From Cycas panzhihuaensis (Eukaryota > Cycadophyta), in contig CM041465.1 in NCBI GenBank assembly GCA_023213395.1, positions 68,641,741-68,705,740 on the forward strand: DNA of 64,000 bases, written 5' to 3'. A program made the translations under genes and the position numbers. Shown here piece by piece: positions 45,486 through 57,189 of this stretch. Position 1 is the stretch's first letter; each line of letters begins with the position of its first letter. The notes under the pieces are model-generated. The model had not been told where the DNA came from. It was given only the letters and a program-made list of their open reading frames with translations, and made no database searches.

Positions 45486-47926
45486 ATGAGTACCCCATCG
45501 CATCTAATAATACCATCAATACAGGATAAAACCCCAAATCTAGTTGTGTGAATAAGAAATTGACTATTAAAATATAAGGAAAAGAAGTCCTAGGGCATGA
45601 TCCTTGAAATGGTTAAGATGTTGAGAGTGTCCACATTGAGATGAATGTGCCCCTCGCCATTGAAATCCTAAGTAATAATAAAAGGAAACTCATTAAAAGG
45701 CCCCTTTAAATGAATATTATCCTTAAGGGTATAATCTAATAGAATCTTAGGCTAAGTAGTTGGCTTCAAACTACCATTAGTTACTTCTTCTCATAGTATT
45801 TAATTGCATGCCTTAAAGGGTTGGTGAATAGTATTGATGGGAATGAAGTGTTTAAGGCTAGAAAGGACGTTAGGCACTCAAGTAGAAAGGTAGATGGATT
45901 ACTTTAAAGCAATCTTAAGCTTGCAAGTACATTGTATTAGAGATTAATCTAAGGGTGGTTTATATAGAATTAGCTCATAATAATAATTTAGAGGGATTGG
46001 GATAAATCTATATAAATACATCAAAACAGATTTGTTATACCTAAAAGGAACTACCACTAAGAGGACCTCCTTATTACACTTGAGGTAGGTCTATGGTGTC
46101 ATAAATAGAGAAATTAACACCAAGCTCATAAGTCTTTAAAGGAAAGATATCTAAATCACTTCTAAAAAATGTGTCCTACTTGGGTTGACGCAAGTTTTCA
46201 TAATAAAGTAAACACTCAATGAGAGGCTCAAGAGTCTCAAAAAGGCTAGAATCCTCATCACTATTGAAATGGATCCATCAACAATTTGGGAAAGGCATAT
46301 AGGGAAAATACTTATTGCCTAACTAAGTGATATAAGGATTAGAGTCAATTTCCATAACCCTAGCTTCTCCCATTGGGCATATGCTCAAAGGTAAAGCAAC
46401 CACTCATAAAATTAACCCCAACATTTGTTATGAAGTAAGCATAAATATATCTAAGTAAGAAGACGAATCAAAATCAAGCCATTCTAGAAAAAGATCTTAT
46501 AAATCAAATCTAACTTTAATAGTGTTATGTCTCATAAGGTCCTCAAATGTAGAGAAAATCATTACAATCATATATAATTTTTCTTCTTTTAATTCTCTAG
46601 CTTATAAAGGGAAATCTTCCTAATCAAGTTGGCATAGGTTGTTATCAAAACAATAGTTTAGGCTCATTTTAGAGGTGTGATAGCTTATCCTCACTCCAAA
46701 TGAATGATAGTTTAGGCTCATTTTAGAGGAATGGTAAAGATCTTATGGTGATTCTAAATTAAGACAAGCATAAAGACCAAAAAAGGCTTAGGATCTTCCC
46801 AAAGATGAGTATCTTGATCATTATTAAAGGAATTAGTATCCAAGATATGCTAGTAAGGATATGGTTCAAAATCTAATTAAGGGATATTGAGATTTGAATA
46901 AGATTTCATAACTATAGTTTGCCCCATTAGGCACATGCTTGAAGGTAAGGCAACCCTATACAAAATCGATCATTATGTATATTGCAAAGTAAGCACAAAT
47001 GCTCTTAAGTTAGTAGCAAAATTAAGTCTAGCTCTTCTAAGATAAACACCACATGAATCAAGTCTAAGCCTTAAAGAAGAAGCATATTATATAGGCTAAT
47101 AAAAAGTATAAATAAAAAATGTTGTAATAAACATGGCCCCTATTACCTCTTCAAATGTGCATTGAGAAGTAAGGACACATAAGGAAATGGAGGTGGAGTG
47201 GAGTGGAGTGGAGATAGAGGTGAAGTATACCAAATGAACCAAATAAAAACTACACTACAATGAGCCTTAAATGAACTAAACTCTTTACTAAAACCACTAA
47301 AGAGCATTGCCCTATGATGTCTTCAAGAAAAGTTTCATCAACAAATGGTCATTGGGCACATAATAAGTGCAAGCCTAAATAAGGCTTAAAAGATCTTGCT
47401 TAAATCCTCCTTTAAGGTTTAGAAATTTAAAAGAAGGGAGGGGAGGAGATGGTAAAAGAGAACCTTAAGTGTAATGGTATTCTTTTTAGAGTCTATAAAG
47501 GAAAAGGATGAGGCCCCAATAAATAGGAGATGTTATTATCCCCTACAATGCCTTAAAGACTAAATTAGGATATATATATATATATATATATAATTGGATA
47601 AAGGTTTTAATGTCCTGAAAACTAAGAAATCTCAAAAATTTTAGCAACACAACAACAATATGTTAGAGAAATTCTAAGATAAAAGGATGTAACTAACCAA
47701 ATTATGAGAATCTTAGAAAGTTTGGTAGAACAAAATTTACAAACTAAATAATTTCTAAGAAAAATTAATGAGTAAACCTAAAAGTAAAAGAGAAAGTATC
47801 TCAACTCTAAAAAACTTAAAAAATTTAAATCTAAAGAGATTTTGAGATTTAAAAAGGTAAGGTAGGTCTAGTAGATCCTTAGTATTATCACTAGTGATGA
47901 TTTCCTCATTAAAAAGGGCTTATGAG
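45486..47926. repeat. unclassified region with long tandem duplication
   Basis: No gene was recognised. Two imperfect copies of a roughly 250-bp or longer segment lie about 554 bp apart (46255-46510 and 46800-47060; compare GGGCATATGCTCAAAGGTAA near 46375 with GGCACATGCTTGAAGGTAAG near 46930). Between them TAGTTTAGGCTCATTTTAGA is repeated twice at a 50-bp spacing (46661, 46710). A short GGAGTGGAGT array is at 47190-47215, and a (TA)n run at 47571-47592. The minus-strand translation looks faintly polyprotein-like, but no Ty3/gypsy motif could be confirmed. Confidence 0.5.
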
Positions 47927-48328
47927 TGTAGGAAAAATAATCATGGAGAACATGCCAGAACATAAAAAGAGATAATCATAAATCATTACATCATTGTTAC
48001 ATAGTAACATAAACAAATAAAACTTGTATATTCAATCCATGTTGTAAGAGAGATTTATAAATGTCTAAACTGAAGGTGGTGTCTAAAGACACCAGGGTTG
48101 CACACCCCTCAAAATATATAGTTTGGGGGAGGAGGGAAACTCCTCAACCCCTAAAATTTAAATAATAATAAAATAATAACTTAACTTAACTCAACTTAAA
48201 TCAAATCAACTTAAACTTACCTTATACTTACCTTCACATGTGAGCACCCACATGTGTAAATTGATGAGTGTGAGATGTGCACTCCTAGTTGGAAGATGGG
48301 AGAGGGGTGATGAGCATTAACCCCAACA
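47927..48328 (-). repeat. F3 3' LTR
   Basis: A 402-bp LTR, plus-strand TGTAGGAAAAATAATC ... CCCCAACA, pairing with 53195-53606. Confidence 0.9.
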
Positions 48329-48344
48329 TTCTCCTCCTTAATGA

Positions 48345-49050
48345 TTATCAAGGGCAATGTCTTCTCTTTAAACTTGTGGACTTTGTACTTGAAAAAAACT
48401 TTGAAGATTTATTTTTTGGCTTGATCATTATCAACTTGCTTTATCCTTTTACCAATGTGTGTCTTCACCATTGAATGGTGCAAAAAATCTATAGATAAAT
48501 GAAGCTTGACTGAAATGTGGATGTGTAGTTGTAACTTTGACTTTGTCAACTGGAACATTAAGAAAACTTTAAACTTGAACTTTGTTTTCTGAAAACTTTA
48601 TGTTATATGTAATTGTCATATCGTCATATATCTTTCCCTCAAATGGAGGATCAGGTTCTTGTGCAACAACATGATCATGCATTTCATTAGAATCGTCCTT
48701 AGTCTTGTCATTACAATCCACCTGTTCTTGCACCTGTCTCACATGCTCAACATCAATGTTAAATTCACTGAGGGTATCTCCCCCATTAGTAGAAATAAAA
48801 ATGTCCCACATGGATTTAGAAGTTGTTAATTTACAAACTTTAGAAAAGACATCATCATTTATAGTGCAAAATAATAAAGCTATGGCTTCATTATCTTTTT
48901 TAATATTTTCCTTAATGCTAACATCATATTCATCTTGTAGGTAACTTTAAAGATTATATGTAATAAAATAATTTTGCATAGTCTTATACCATAGTGAAAA
49001 TTTATGGCCATCAAATATAAGAAATTATACTTGATCGAGATTGATTATCA
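48345..49050 (-). pseudogene. F3 Gag pseudogene
   Basis: The best preserved Gag of the F family. The minus strand reads FDGHKFSLWYKTMQNYFITY, one stop, then LQDEYDVSIKENIKKDNEAI, ALLFCTINDDVFSKVCKLTT and SKSMWDIFISTNGGDTLSEF. The 80-codon open stretch 48569-48811 lies within. The tail IFKVFFKYKVHKFKEK abuts the polypurine tract and LTR. As in F1 and F2, no zinc knuckle, protease or Pol follows, so any mobility depends on enzymes supplied by another element. Confidence 0.8.
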
Positions 49051-50394
49051 TTTTATCGAAAACTTTAGTATATAAAAAAGAATATGCTTTTATTAAGTCA
49101 AAAAAAACTCAATAAATGATAAGTATGATAAACTTATAAGATATAATATCAGATAAACTTTGAAGTAAAATAAATATATGAGTAAATTCAAATATAACTA
49201 AGATCCTTTTAACTAGGTCTAAATTAAAACTTTGAAAATAAAAAAATAAAAAGTTCTTAAGATAAACCTTATAGGATATACTTTGATGCTCAAGTTTAGC
49301 AGCTTCGAAGTTGTACTAAACAAAGTTAAAATAAAGTGAAACTTTACCAAATTGAAGATTAATGAAAGAACTATTCAATGGAACTAACTGTTTTGAAAAG
49401 GGGTTCTTACAAGGTAATATTTTAATGAATAAAAGGTGCAGTCCTCCTTTTGAGGCTAAACAGGAGCTTGCACTCAAAATATTATAAAAATGTTAATAAA
49501 AACTTGTAAAATGGTCAATTATAGTTTAGAAGGCTACTCGATATACTTTTCAATTGAAAACTTAAGAAAAAATATATACAAAATATGTAATAATGTCAGA
49601 TTAGAGGCTATTAAATACCTCAACTTTGATGGCTTTGAAAATAAATAAAAACACTTCAAAACTTATAAATAATAGTGTCAATTCAAAGAGGAGTGAGTCA
49701 TCTTCCCAATGAAACTAATGGATATGAATTCTGATGTAAAACAGAAAAGTTATAATGAAAATAGCAACAAGTACTTTTATGGTTAAATGTTTAAAAAAGT
49801 GTTAAAAAACACTAAAGTGTCACTTTGATCTATTAAAATAATGATTAAAATAAATCTTAAAAATAAAATAAATAAATGATAATGAAGTTTGTTGATAATA
49901 GATAACTACATAATAGATCTGGGTAGAAAATAATCTCCTGGTGAGAAAGTATAATCTGACAAAAAAGGTTTTTATGAAAATAGTTCAAAATAGCCTTAAA
50001 ACTCAATGAGTGACTTTAAACTTATTGAAACCTGATCAAATCAGCTCCAAATTGGTCATATGACCAGTCAAAATCATATTATAGAAAATTTCAAATGTAA
50101 TGGGATAGGTTTTGTCAGAAATGGATGACCTAGTGAGAAGTTATGATAAAAATTTGCCAAGTACCCTATGTGAAATGAAAAAATTAAAAAAAAGAAAAAG
50201 AAAAAAATGTTATAAAGATTAAGACACCCCTTTTAACAATGAACTAATGGTCATATGATGTAGTACGAGACCAGGGGATAAATCTAAAAGGTGCTTAAGT
50301 TTTAAAAACCCTAGATTCAAAATTTTAAACAATTTACTTTAATTTTTTTTTTAACTTTATGAAAAATAAAAGATAAAAAATAAAAAATAAAGAT
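49051..50394 (-). other. F3 spacer between Gag and cargo
   Basis: Backbone DNA collinear with F2 35011-36340. It ends in an A-rich tract (50365-50390) at the left cargo boundary. No coding sequence was seen. Confidence 0.6.
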
Positions 50395-50613
50395 ATGTCA
50401 TCGTTGGCACGCAGATGTCGCTTGTCAGTCTGTCACATATCTGCGCCTGTACATTGAATCTATGCTAAAGACGCTACCATGAATGCTCCCGCCGCCGCCT
50501 CAACTGCGCTACCATCTGGGAGTTGTCGCCTTCGCCGTCAAACCAACACAGGTCACCACTAAAGCCACTACGCAGAGGAGAAATAGATCGATGGGAATGA
50601 AACTGACCTTTCA

Positions 50614-50922
50614 GTGTCAAGGTTACGCCAGCCTAACTTAGGAGGATTTAATGATCCTACAACTACAGATGTTATTTTGAATCTACAAAGGGTTTCATCC
50701 AAAGATCCGAGAGGAATTAATGAGGTAGAGCAGGTGTGTGCTCAAGCTCATTTACATTCCAATCTTTTACAACGGTCAAGATATTTTGTTGCCCTTTTAT
50801 CTGAGAGATGGAAGGTATCTGTTAATGGTAAATCTAATAAGCCTTTCTACTTTAACTTGCGCGTTCTGTCTTCGAGGATGGTGGAACCCTGTTTTACTGT
50901 ATTCCAGTTGTTTTATCCCTAA
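50614..50922 (+). pseudogene. BTB/POZ-domain protein fragment
   Basis: An N-terminal portion of a plant BTB/POZ protein, a protein-interaction domain often used as a substrate adaptor of cullin-3 ubiquitin ligases. The open frame reads LGGFNDPTTTDVILNL, then AHLHSNLLQRSRYFVALLSE and RWKV, later FNLRVLSSRMVEPCFTVFQL. The pattern '(G)GFNDxxTADVxLRL ... LHSxxLxRSxYFxALLSxRW' is that of a plant BTB family as I remember it. The frame starts without an ATG, a stop lies upstream in frame (50584), and it ends at a TAA, so only the beginning of the domain is present. It is plus strand, antisense to F3. Confidence 0.72.
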
Positions 50923-51177
50923 TTGGCATTGGATGTGTAATGTCATGTGCATTCTTTTGGATTAGGTAGAAGGAAGATACAAATTAATCTTTTTGATTTT
51001 GTTATAACTATTTTGGTCATCCCTTTCTTTCAATTGAAAAGAAGAGGATTTGGATTGATATTTACTCTTGATTTATTCCATTCACTCATTATCAATGGAT
51101 AATACCATACCTACTTAGTTTTTTGGGTTTGGCTGGTGTGGTGGGTCATGGTTTCTATTGTTATTTGTGGAGGGAAA

Positions 51178-51312
51178 ATGGTGGAGCAGCTTACAGAGGA
51201 GTAGATCTTAGAGTTCAAGAAGGCGTTCAGCTTGTTTAACAAAGATGGAGATGGATGTATCACAATGAAGGAGCTTGGGACAATTATGCGCTCTCTTGGT
51301 CAAAATCCAAAG
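51178..51312 (+). pseudogene. CAM: calmodulin fragment (first EF-hand)
   Basis: First 45 codons of calmodulin, the small EF-hand calcium sensor. ATG at 51178 opens MVEQLTEE, a TAG stop where Gln is expected, then [20 protein letters not shown] and [16 protein letters not shown]. The first EF-hand loop has its initial Asp changed to Asn (NKDGDGCIT). The copy runs through the Gly-Cys codons where, as I recall, plant calmodulin genes carry their intron, without interruption, so it derives from spliced RNA. It ends abruptly after NPK. Confidence 0.92.
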
Positions 51313-51755
51313 AGACTATTGTGGAATCATTTGGATCATTTAGTTGTCCTTATTCATCAACTTCAGATGTGGAGCAAAAGGAGCAGGCCTTTGCATGTAA
51401 AGGGACTGGAGCAAGTATGTAAGAGGTTATAGGTAATGAAAAACTATTGGGATTCTTTTCAGGAGGATCTAGGGGTTAGCAAATCTAACATAATGATTGG
51501 AGCAGCTATTGGAGCCACTATGGAAGGCTTATGCTTTTTTAGAAGACCACAGTTTTTCTCATCATTGCAAGGAGATGCTTGAGCAATTCATTATGGAACT
51601 GTAGTATTGAAGATTGTGAAGCAAATATTTGTTGGCATTTAGGACCTGTTAGATCAACCTAATCCTATTGATCCTGAAAATGCGTCTTTATGTATTGTAT
51701 TAGGAGAGCTCAGAAGGTTGATTATTTAGAAGTTATTTCTGAAATGAAAACAAGA

Positions 51756-53180
51756 TACGCATTTGATTTTGCCTTTGAATGATGGTGCTTATGTACATGT
51801 CTTTTCCTTCACAAATATGTTTAGACCAGAATATATATATATATATATATAATGTAAAAAAACTTTGGCCGCCACGTAGAGTGGCTGGTTATAAAAGAGA
51901 AATCTAACTCACCAGATCTCACCACTACATAGGCTCTCAAGGCCTATATGCAAATGGAGCAAATGCATAAATGTAGTAGAAAATATTTAAAATTATATAT
52001 TTATATAAAACATAAAAGATGAGTATTGTGTTTGAAATCTTTCAAATACACTTTGGGGTTTCATAAAAATTTCTTCAAATAATAACAGTAAAAAAAAAAA
52101 AAACATTTAATGGAAGAATATAATCATACAATAGAGTCATAATGAAAGCAAGAAAGTTTTTCAAATATATGGATAGAAATATATCAAATAAATGAAATGC
52201 ATATATATTTGTATCTGAAATATTTCAAATATATTGGAGTAGATATATCACAAAACTAAGAAACATATATATGTTTAAATCTAAAAATAAACTAAGAAGA
52301 ACCTAGTAAACAGTTGTGGTAGATTTGTAGCAGAATGACTCCCAAAGATGAGATCTTCTTCCACACAAATCAAAGCTTCAAACAGATTTCTCCAATAGGT
52401 AGATATGCTATGATATACGGTTTGTTGGACTGAATATACACCAAAACTTGCAGATCTAAAAAAGAACTTGAAACAATGGTCAAATATATGATAAAATATA
52501 TAGATCTGAAAGAAAACTTGAGTAAGTATTGCAGATCTAAAGTAAATATAGAAGATCTATAGCCAATATTACATATTTGAAATAAATAAACTAGAAAATG
52601 GTGAAATAATTAATAAAATAAGTAGATCTGAGAAAATATATAGCAGATCTGAAGAATATATGGCAGATTTAAAGGAAACTTGAGTAGATATTGTAGATCT
52701 GAACAAAATAAACCAAAAAACTATCAAATATTTGATAAAATAAGCTGATCTGAAGGATATATAGCAAATCTGAAGAAAACTTTAAATAAATATTGCTTGT
52801 AGCTATGCTCCTACATAGATCTAGAAAAACTATTGGGTAAATAGATAAAATATGCTTGAAAATATCAAATATATGATCAAAAATATATAAAACTTGTTGA
52901 TAAAACCTCTGGTAGAGTGATAACAGCTTGATATTTACTGTTTGCAACTATGCACCTGCATAAATCTGAAGAGAATCTGAAATATATATGTTATATCACA
53001 AGTAAAACTTAAGAATAATCAAATCTGATCAAAAAATACAAGAAACTTAGTAATAAACTTTGTAGAAAATGAATATGACCAAGCTTTTCTTTCTTATGAG
53101 TAAATCTATCTCAAATGCCAATAAATCTTCCTTATTTTTCAAAAAATTTCAAATGAAGATGCAATAGCCCAACAATCTCT
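51756..53180 (-). repeat. F3 leader with AGATCT-rich repeats
   Basis: Starts at the shared right cargo boundary (TTTTGATTTTGCCTTT at 51756-51775). It holds a (TA)n run (51829-51852), backbone DNA shared with F2, and the AGATCT repeat block (52440-52800), shorter than in F2. Confidence 0.7.
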
Positions 53181-53194
53181 GCTCTGATACCAAA

Positions 53195-53606
53195 TGTAGG
53201 AAAAATAATCATGGAGAATAAGGCAGAACATAAAAAGAGATAATCATAAATCATTACATCATTGTTGCATAGTAACATAAACATATAAAACTTGTATATT
53301 CAATCTATGTTATAAGAGAGCTTTACAAATATCCAAAATGAAGGCAGTGCCTAAAGACACCAGGGTTGCACACCCCTCAAAATATATAGTTTGGGGGAGG
53401 AGGGAAACTCCTCAACCCCTAAAATTTAAATAATAATAAAATAATAACTTAACTCAAATGAAATTAACTCAACTTAAATCAAATCAACTTAAGCTTACCT
53501 TATACTTACCTTTATATGTGAGCACCCACATGTGTAAATTGATGAGTGTGAGGTGTGCACTCCTGGTTGGAAGGCGAGAGAGGGGTGATGAGCATTAACC
53601 CCAATA
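53195..53606 (-). repeat. F3 5' LTR and primer-binding site
   Basis: A 412-bp LTR. On the minus strand it is followed by TGGTATCAGAGC (53192-53181). The last bases have changed from CCCCAACA to CCCCAATA. Confidence 0.9.
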
Positions 53607-53611
53607 ATGAG

Positions 53612-54769
53612 AGCATTCTATATAATCTAAAGGAACTCATGAATAACTCTCCCCAAAAGAGAGTCATAGGCATATATTTTAACCAACTGAACGATGTAAG
53701 AAAGCATGAGCCTAACTAAAGTAGAAGGAAATAAACTATCTTAATTAAATTAATTAGACAAGAAATAAAAGGAAAATAAATAATACATAAAATATCTTAA
53801 TTATGATCCTAAGAACTAGACACAAATAGCAACAAACTAATTGAACCAAGAATGAGGAAGTTGGACTATAGGTGACACTTAGTGTAATGACCAAACTATT
53901 AAAGACATCTGTCAATTAAAGTTTGCCATACCAACTACCTTATATAAGGTCCAAAGGAAGGACCAAGTACCATGTAATTCTAGAAGTGTAAGATTAGCCC
54001 ACTTATTAAAGTAAATTAATCCCTCTGAAGGAAATGTAGCCTTAAAAGAGAGAATATAGAGAAAGTTAAGTCAAGGGTCTAAGACCACCCAACTTATCAA
54101 AGCCAATTGATTCCTTCCATGAAACAAACTATGCTAAGGAAAAAAATGTGAAAAAAAAATAAATAAATAGAAGTATGATTTCAAAATGAAAATATGATTC
54201 AAAAATAAAATAAGTAAAAAACTACTAATTAATCAAAGATTTAAGCAAACTAAAATATACATAATCGAGCAGTCAAACTAGCATACACAAGCACCAAAAA
54301 TCTAAGAAGGAAGAGGATATTTACTTATACTTATAATCAACTCTAACTCATAAGCTGAAAACATAATATTTTTTCCCTTTTTCTAAAAAATATGAACTAA
54401 AACATAAAACAAATAGGTAGCTAATCACTCAAGTGATAAAAATGTGAAGTAAACATGTAGCTAGAAATCTCAGTGTGTGTTTAAGGATTTATTTTTTTGT
54501 TTTATTTTTACTCTAATACCCTAGTCAAATGTTATATTTCAATAAGAAAATTAATTAACTTAATATCAAAGTGATGATAATAAGGATATGAATGTAAGAC
54601 TAACCAATAATGAAACATAACTCTAAACATCAGCAAAAAATGCCTAAATTAAACAAGTAAGCAAGCAATCCAATTATAATAAAAATCCACATCAAATTCA
54701 TAGAAACTTAGACAGCATTTCTATTAAATCTAAAGAATTTATAATGAATCTATGAGCTACTAATCTAAA
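53612..54769. other. AT-rich stretch between F3 and R1 copy B
   Basis: No coding sequence, LTR pair or RNA gene could be seen. Confidence 0.4.
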
Positions 54770-55392
54770 ATATGCTAAAATATTATTTAAAACTTGAAAC
54801 AAGAGAGCTCATAAAATATGAAATTTTTAGAATTTTTCTAGTATAAATGTTATACCTAAGGAAATTTTAAGAAGAAAAACATGTATGAAATGTTAAATAT
54901 TGTGGGAAAAAAGATAGAACTTCTTAATTCAACTGAGGCAAGTTTTAAAAATCTAAATATAAATACTTTTTAAACTTTATATATTGAAAAACCCACCTAT
55001 TATTAAAAAATCCATAATAAAAGATAACCAACTAAATAAATAGACTTGGTTCCATTAATTTCTATAACCACCAAGTTAAGAAAACCCAAATAATATATGA
55101 AATCAAATTAAAATAAATAATAAACTTTGAAATCAACTTTGAAGCCCTACAAAACAAGAGTTAGATGTAAAAGATAAAAGAAAACTAAATGAAATTAGTA
55201 AAACTTACATCAACCATAAAAATTAATGAAAATTATAAACTAATAATGTGATGGTTGGGAACTTGTAAACATCTAGCTAATAATACTTAAATAAACACGA
55301 AGTTAATGGCAAAGTTTTCCAAACAAAATAAACAAACTCCCCAATGGTCAATCACAAGTTAAGTAGGCTCAATCTTAAATATTATATAACAT
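54770..55392. repeat. repeat R1, copy B, part 1
   Basis: Collinear with 7270-7690 and 15975-16120 of copy A. It lacks the stretch that surrounds the SINE and CopA in copy A. It is interrupted by element K at 55393 and continues at 59107. Confidence 0.65.
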
Positions 55393-55754
55393 TATTGAAA
55401 ATATAGTAAAGCATATTTATTAGACATATGAATATACAACAAAATACATATACATAAGGTGATAATATATGTAAATAATAAACAAACTAACTTAAGAATG
55501 AAATATGTATAAGCACATAAGATAATAAACCTTATGGAAAATGATCATCTCCAATCATTGTATTAGGTATGAATGCATATTTATAGTACATAGTCACCTC
55601 ATGCTTGTCTAATCATATATAAGACCCTGATATCTAATATTGGGATAATTACATGAAAAGGTGTGAACTACCTTTCATACAAGTTAATATCCTAATTTAA
55701 TAATCCTATGAGAAAGTTAAGGGGGACTCCTTAACATTAACATTAACTCCAACA
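55393..55754 (-). repeat. K 3' LTR
   Basis: A 362-bp LTR, minus-strand start TGTTGGAGTTAATG directly after the polypurine tract. It pairs with 58745-59106. Confidence 0.85.
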
Positions 55755-55768
55755 CCACCCCCCCCCCA

Positions 55769-56485
55769 CAATGTTTAATTACATAATTTAAATGTCTCAT
55801 CAACACTCTTTTATCAAGGCAAGAACCATCTGTCTTCTCCAAATAAGACAAGCATCATTTACCTTCTCTAACATGTGTCTCCATCTTATATTAGTTGTTT
55901 AACTAGAAGTTATACACTGAGCAATTCTTATTGATGTCTGTATAAAGAAATCTCCATCAACCATACTACAAAGGTAACTAGTCGCTGTAACTACAAATTC
56001 TTTAGGAAACTCCTTTAGGTACATGGTTTTATCAACACCAAGTCAACTATTCTAGGATCACTCTTGACTATGTGGCCAATCAAATAAGTTAAAAGTAAGA
56101 GTATCAAGTGGATCCCACCTCTTACTTAATGAGATTTAACAACAGTTTCTTCTTCTTAAAGGCTTCACCAAATGACTTTATTCTCTATCAATAATGCTTT
56201 CTGAGCCTACTCTCAATATATAACTATCCAATCTTAGGATTATAAGGTTTACTAACCATCTATCAATCAACAGACAACTATACTTGAAGTATCAAACTCT
56301 AAGCTCTTCAAGATTCTATGCAACATGTTTGTCTACTCAAAACACATATAACCACACCATACAAATACTAGCAACATAGGATGTGACTTTATAAAAACTA
56401 AAAAAATAATTCGCTCATCAAACATTTTTAACTAATATGGGTTCTTGAGAGCCTCAAAAATTCTAAGCCTATAGAATAATCTTGC
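55769..56485 (-). other. K 3' internal region
   Basis: No Gag or Pol similarity. In this position the C-terminal regulatory part of a CIPK (NAF motif) might be expected, but I could not find it. Confidence 0.4.
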
Positions 56486-56740
56486 TTTCCTCAATTAGAA
56501 TTGGCCTAAATTCCACTAATTCTTATATGAGTATAGGGATCTAGATTAATAACTCTAGATATCAAAGACCACACAGTAGGAGAGAACCATGAAGAATAGA
56601 AAATTTTGACCATACTAATCTTCTAATAAAGACTGATAAGATTAACCCCATCAAATAGAAGATATCCTGCCATTAATGCATAAAGTATAACTCCATAAGA
56701 CCATACATCTACTAGCATGCCAATGTCCTTGAAGTATTTT
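56486..56740 (-). pseudogene. CIPK: CIPK-type protein kinase fragment
   Basis: Part of the C-lobe of a CBL-interacting protein kinase, a calcium-signalling Ser/Thr kinase. The minus strand reads MLVDVWSYGVILYALMAGYL then LFDGVNLISLY, a stop, KISMVKIFYSSWFSPTVWSL and ISRVINLDPYTHIRI. This matches the CIPK/SnRK3 pattern '[25 protein letters not shown].KI' and '..WFS..AKKLI.RILDPNP.TRI'. The ATP-binding lobe and catalytic loop upstream (56741-57100) are not recognisable. It has the same strand and order as the fructokinase copy, downstream of it inside element K. Confidence 0.85.
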
Positions 56741-57189
56741 TTAACCTAATTTTAAAGGTTTGCATCTACACCTCTCGATACAACATTCCTTAACATATTA
56801 GTTATACTATTTTTTAAACAAGTCCTATCCAATGCTTTCAACTACATAGATCATAACTAATCCTTTTAATTTAGTCAAATGTTAAAGATGCACTAAAACA
56901 CTATAAATAATATTCGTATTTCATAATTGGCATATATTATTATTCCATAGCATTTGAGAAGGTTATAAAACTAGTGCAAAAAGATTGTGAAAAAAAATCA
57001 CCAACTTATTTTAGTGCATTTAAGATAAAACTCCCAAAGCAGGTAACATCAACCATAACTGCTGTCAACTATGAAGCCCATTAGAAATACAAAGCTTTTA
57101 GTTTTAGCCAAACACATCAAACAATAAAGGAAATTTTCAAGGAAGAATAATCAAGCTACAACTTTGAGTAAAGTTTCTAATACAGTCTA

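Larger units (their letters stand above)
50395..51755 (+). other. captured host segment of F3
   Basis: Foreign segment in the same slot as that of F2. Its left part, 50400-50620, is GC-rich and CpG-rich for this window, resembling a 5' untranslated region (contains CCCGCCGCCGCCTCAACTGC). It holds the BTB and calmodulin fragments. The stretch 51313-51755 is also protein-like (for example [10 protein letters not shown], then NYWDSFQEDLGVSKSNIMIG, then GATMEGLCFFRRPQFFSSLQ), but I do not recognise the protein. Confidence 0.65.
47927..53606 (-). mobile_element. F3, Gag-only LTR element with captured BTB and calmodulin fragments
   Basis: A 5.7-kb minus-strand sister of F2. The LTRs are 47927-48328 and 53195-53606, with the perfect target duplication ATGAG at 47922-47926 and 53607-53611. 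The primer-binding site TGGTATCAGAGC (53192-53181) is perfect and the polypurine tract is at 48329-48341. The LTRs are closely similar, so this is probably one of the younger insertions. Its backbone (Gag, spacer, AGATCT-rich leader) is collinear with F2, but the foreign segment at 50395-51755 is different. Confidence 0.92.

Noticed and set aside
51313-51755. Extension of the calmodulin copy through the remaining EF-hands.
   Set aside because: After NPK no EF-hand loop (DxDxDG) appears in any frame. The following protein-like sequence belongs to something else.
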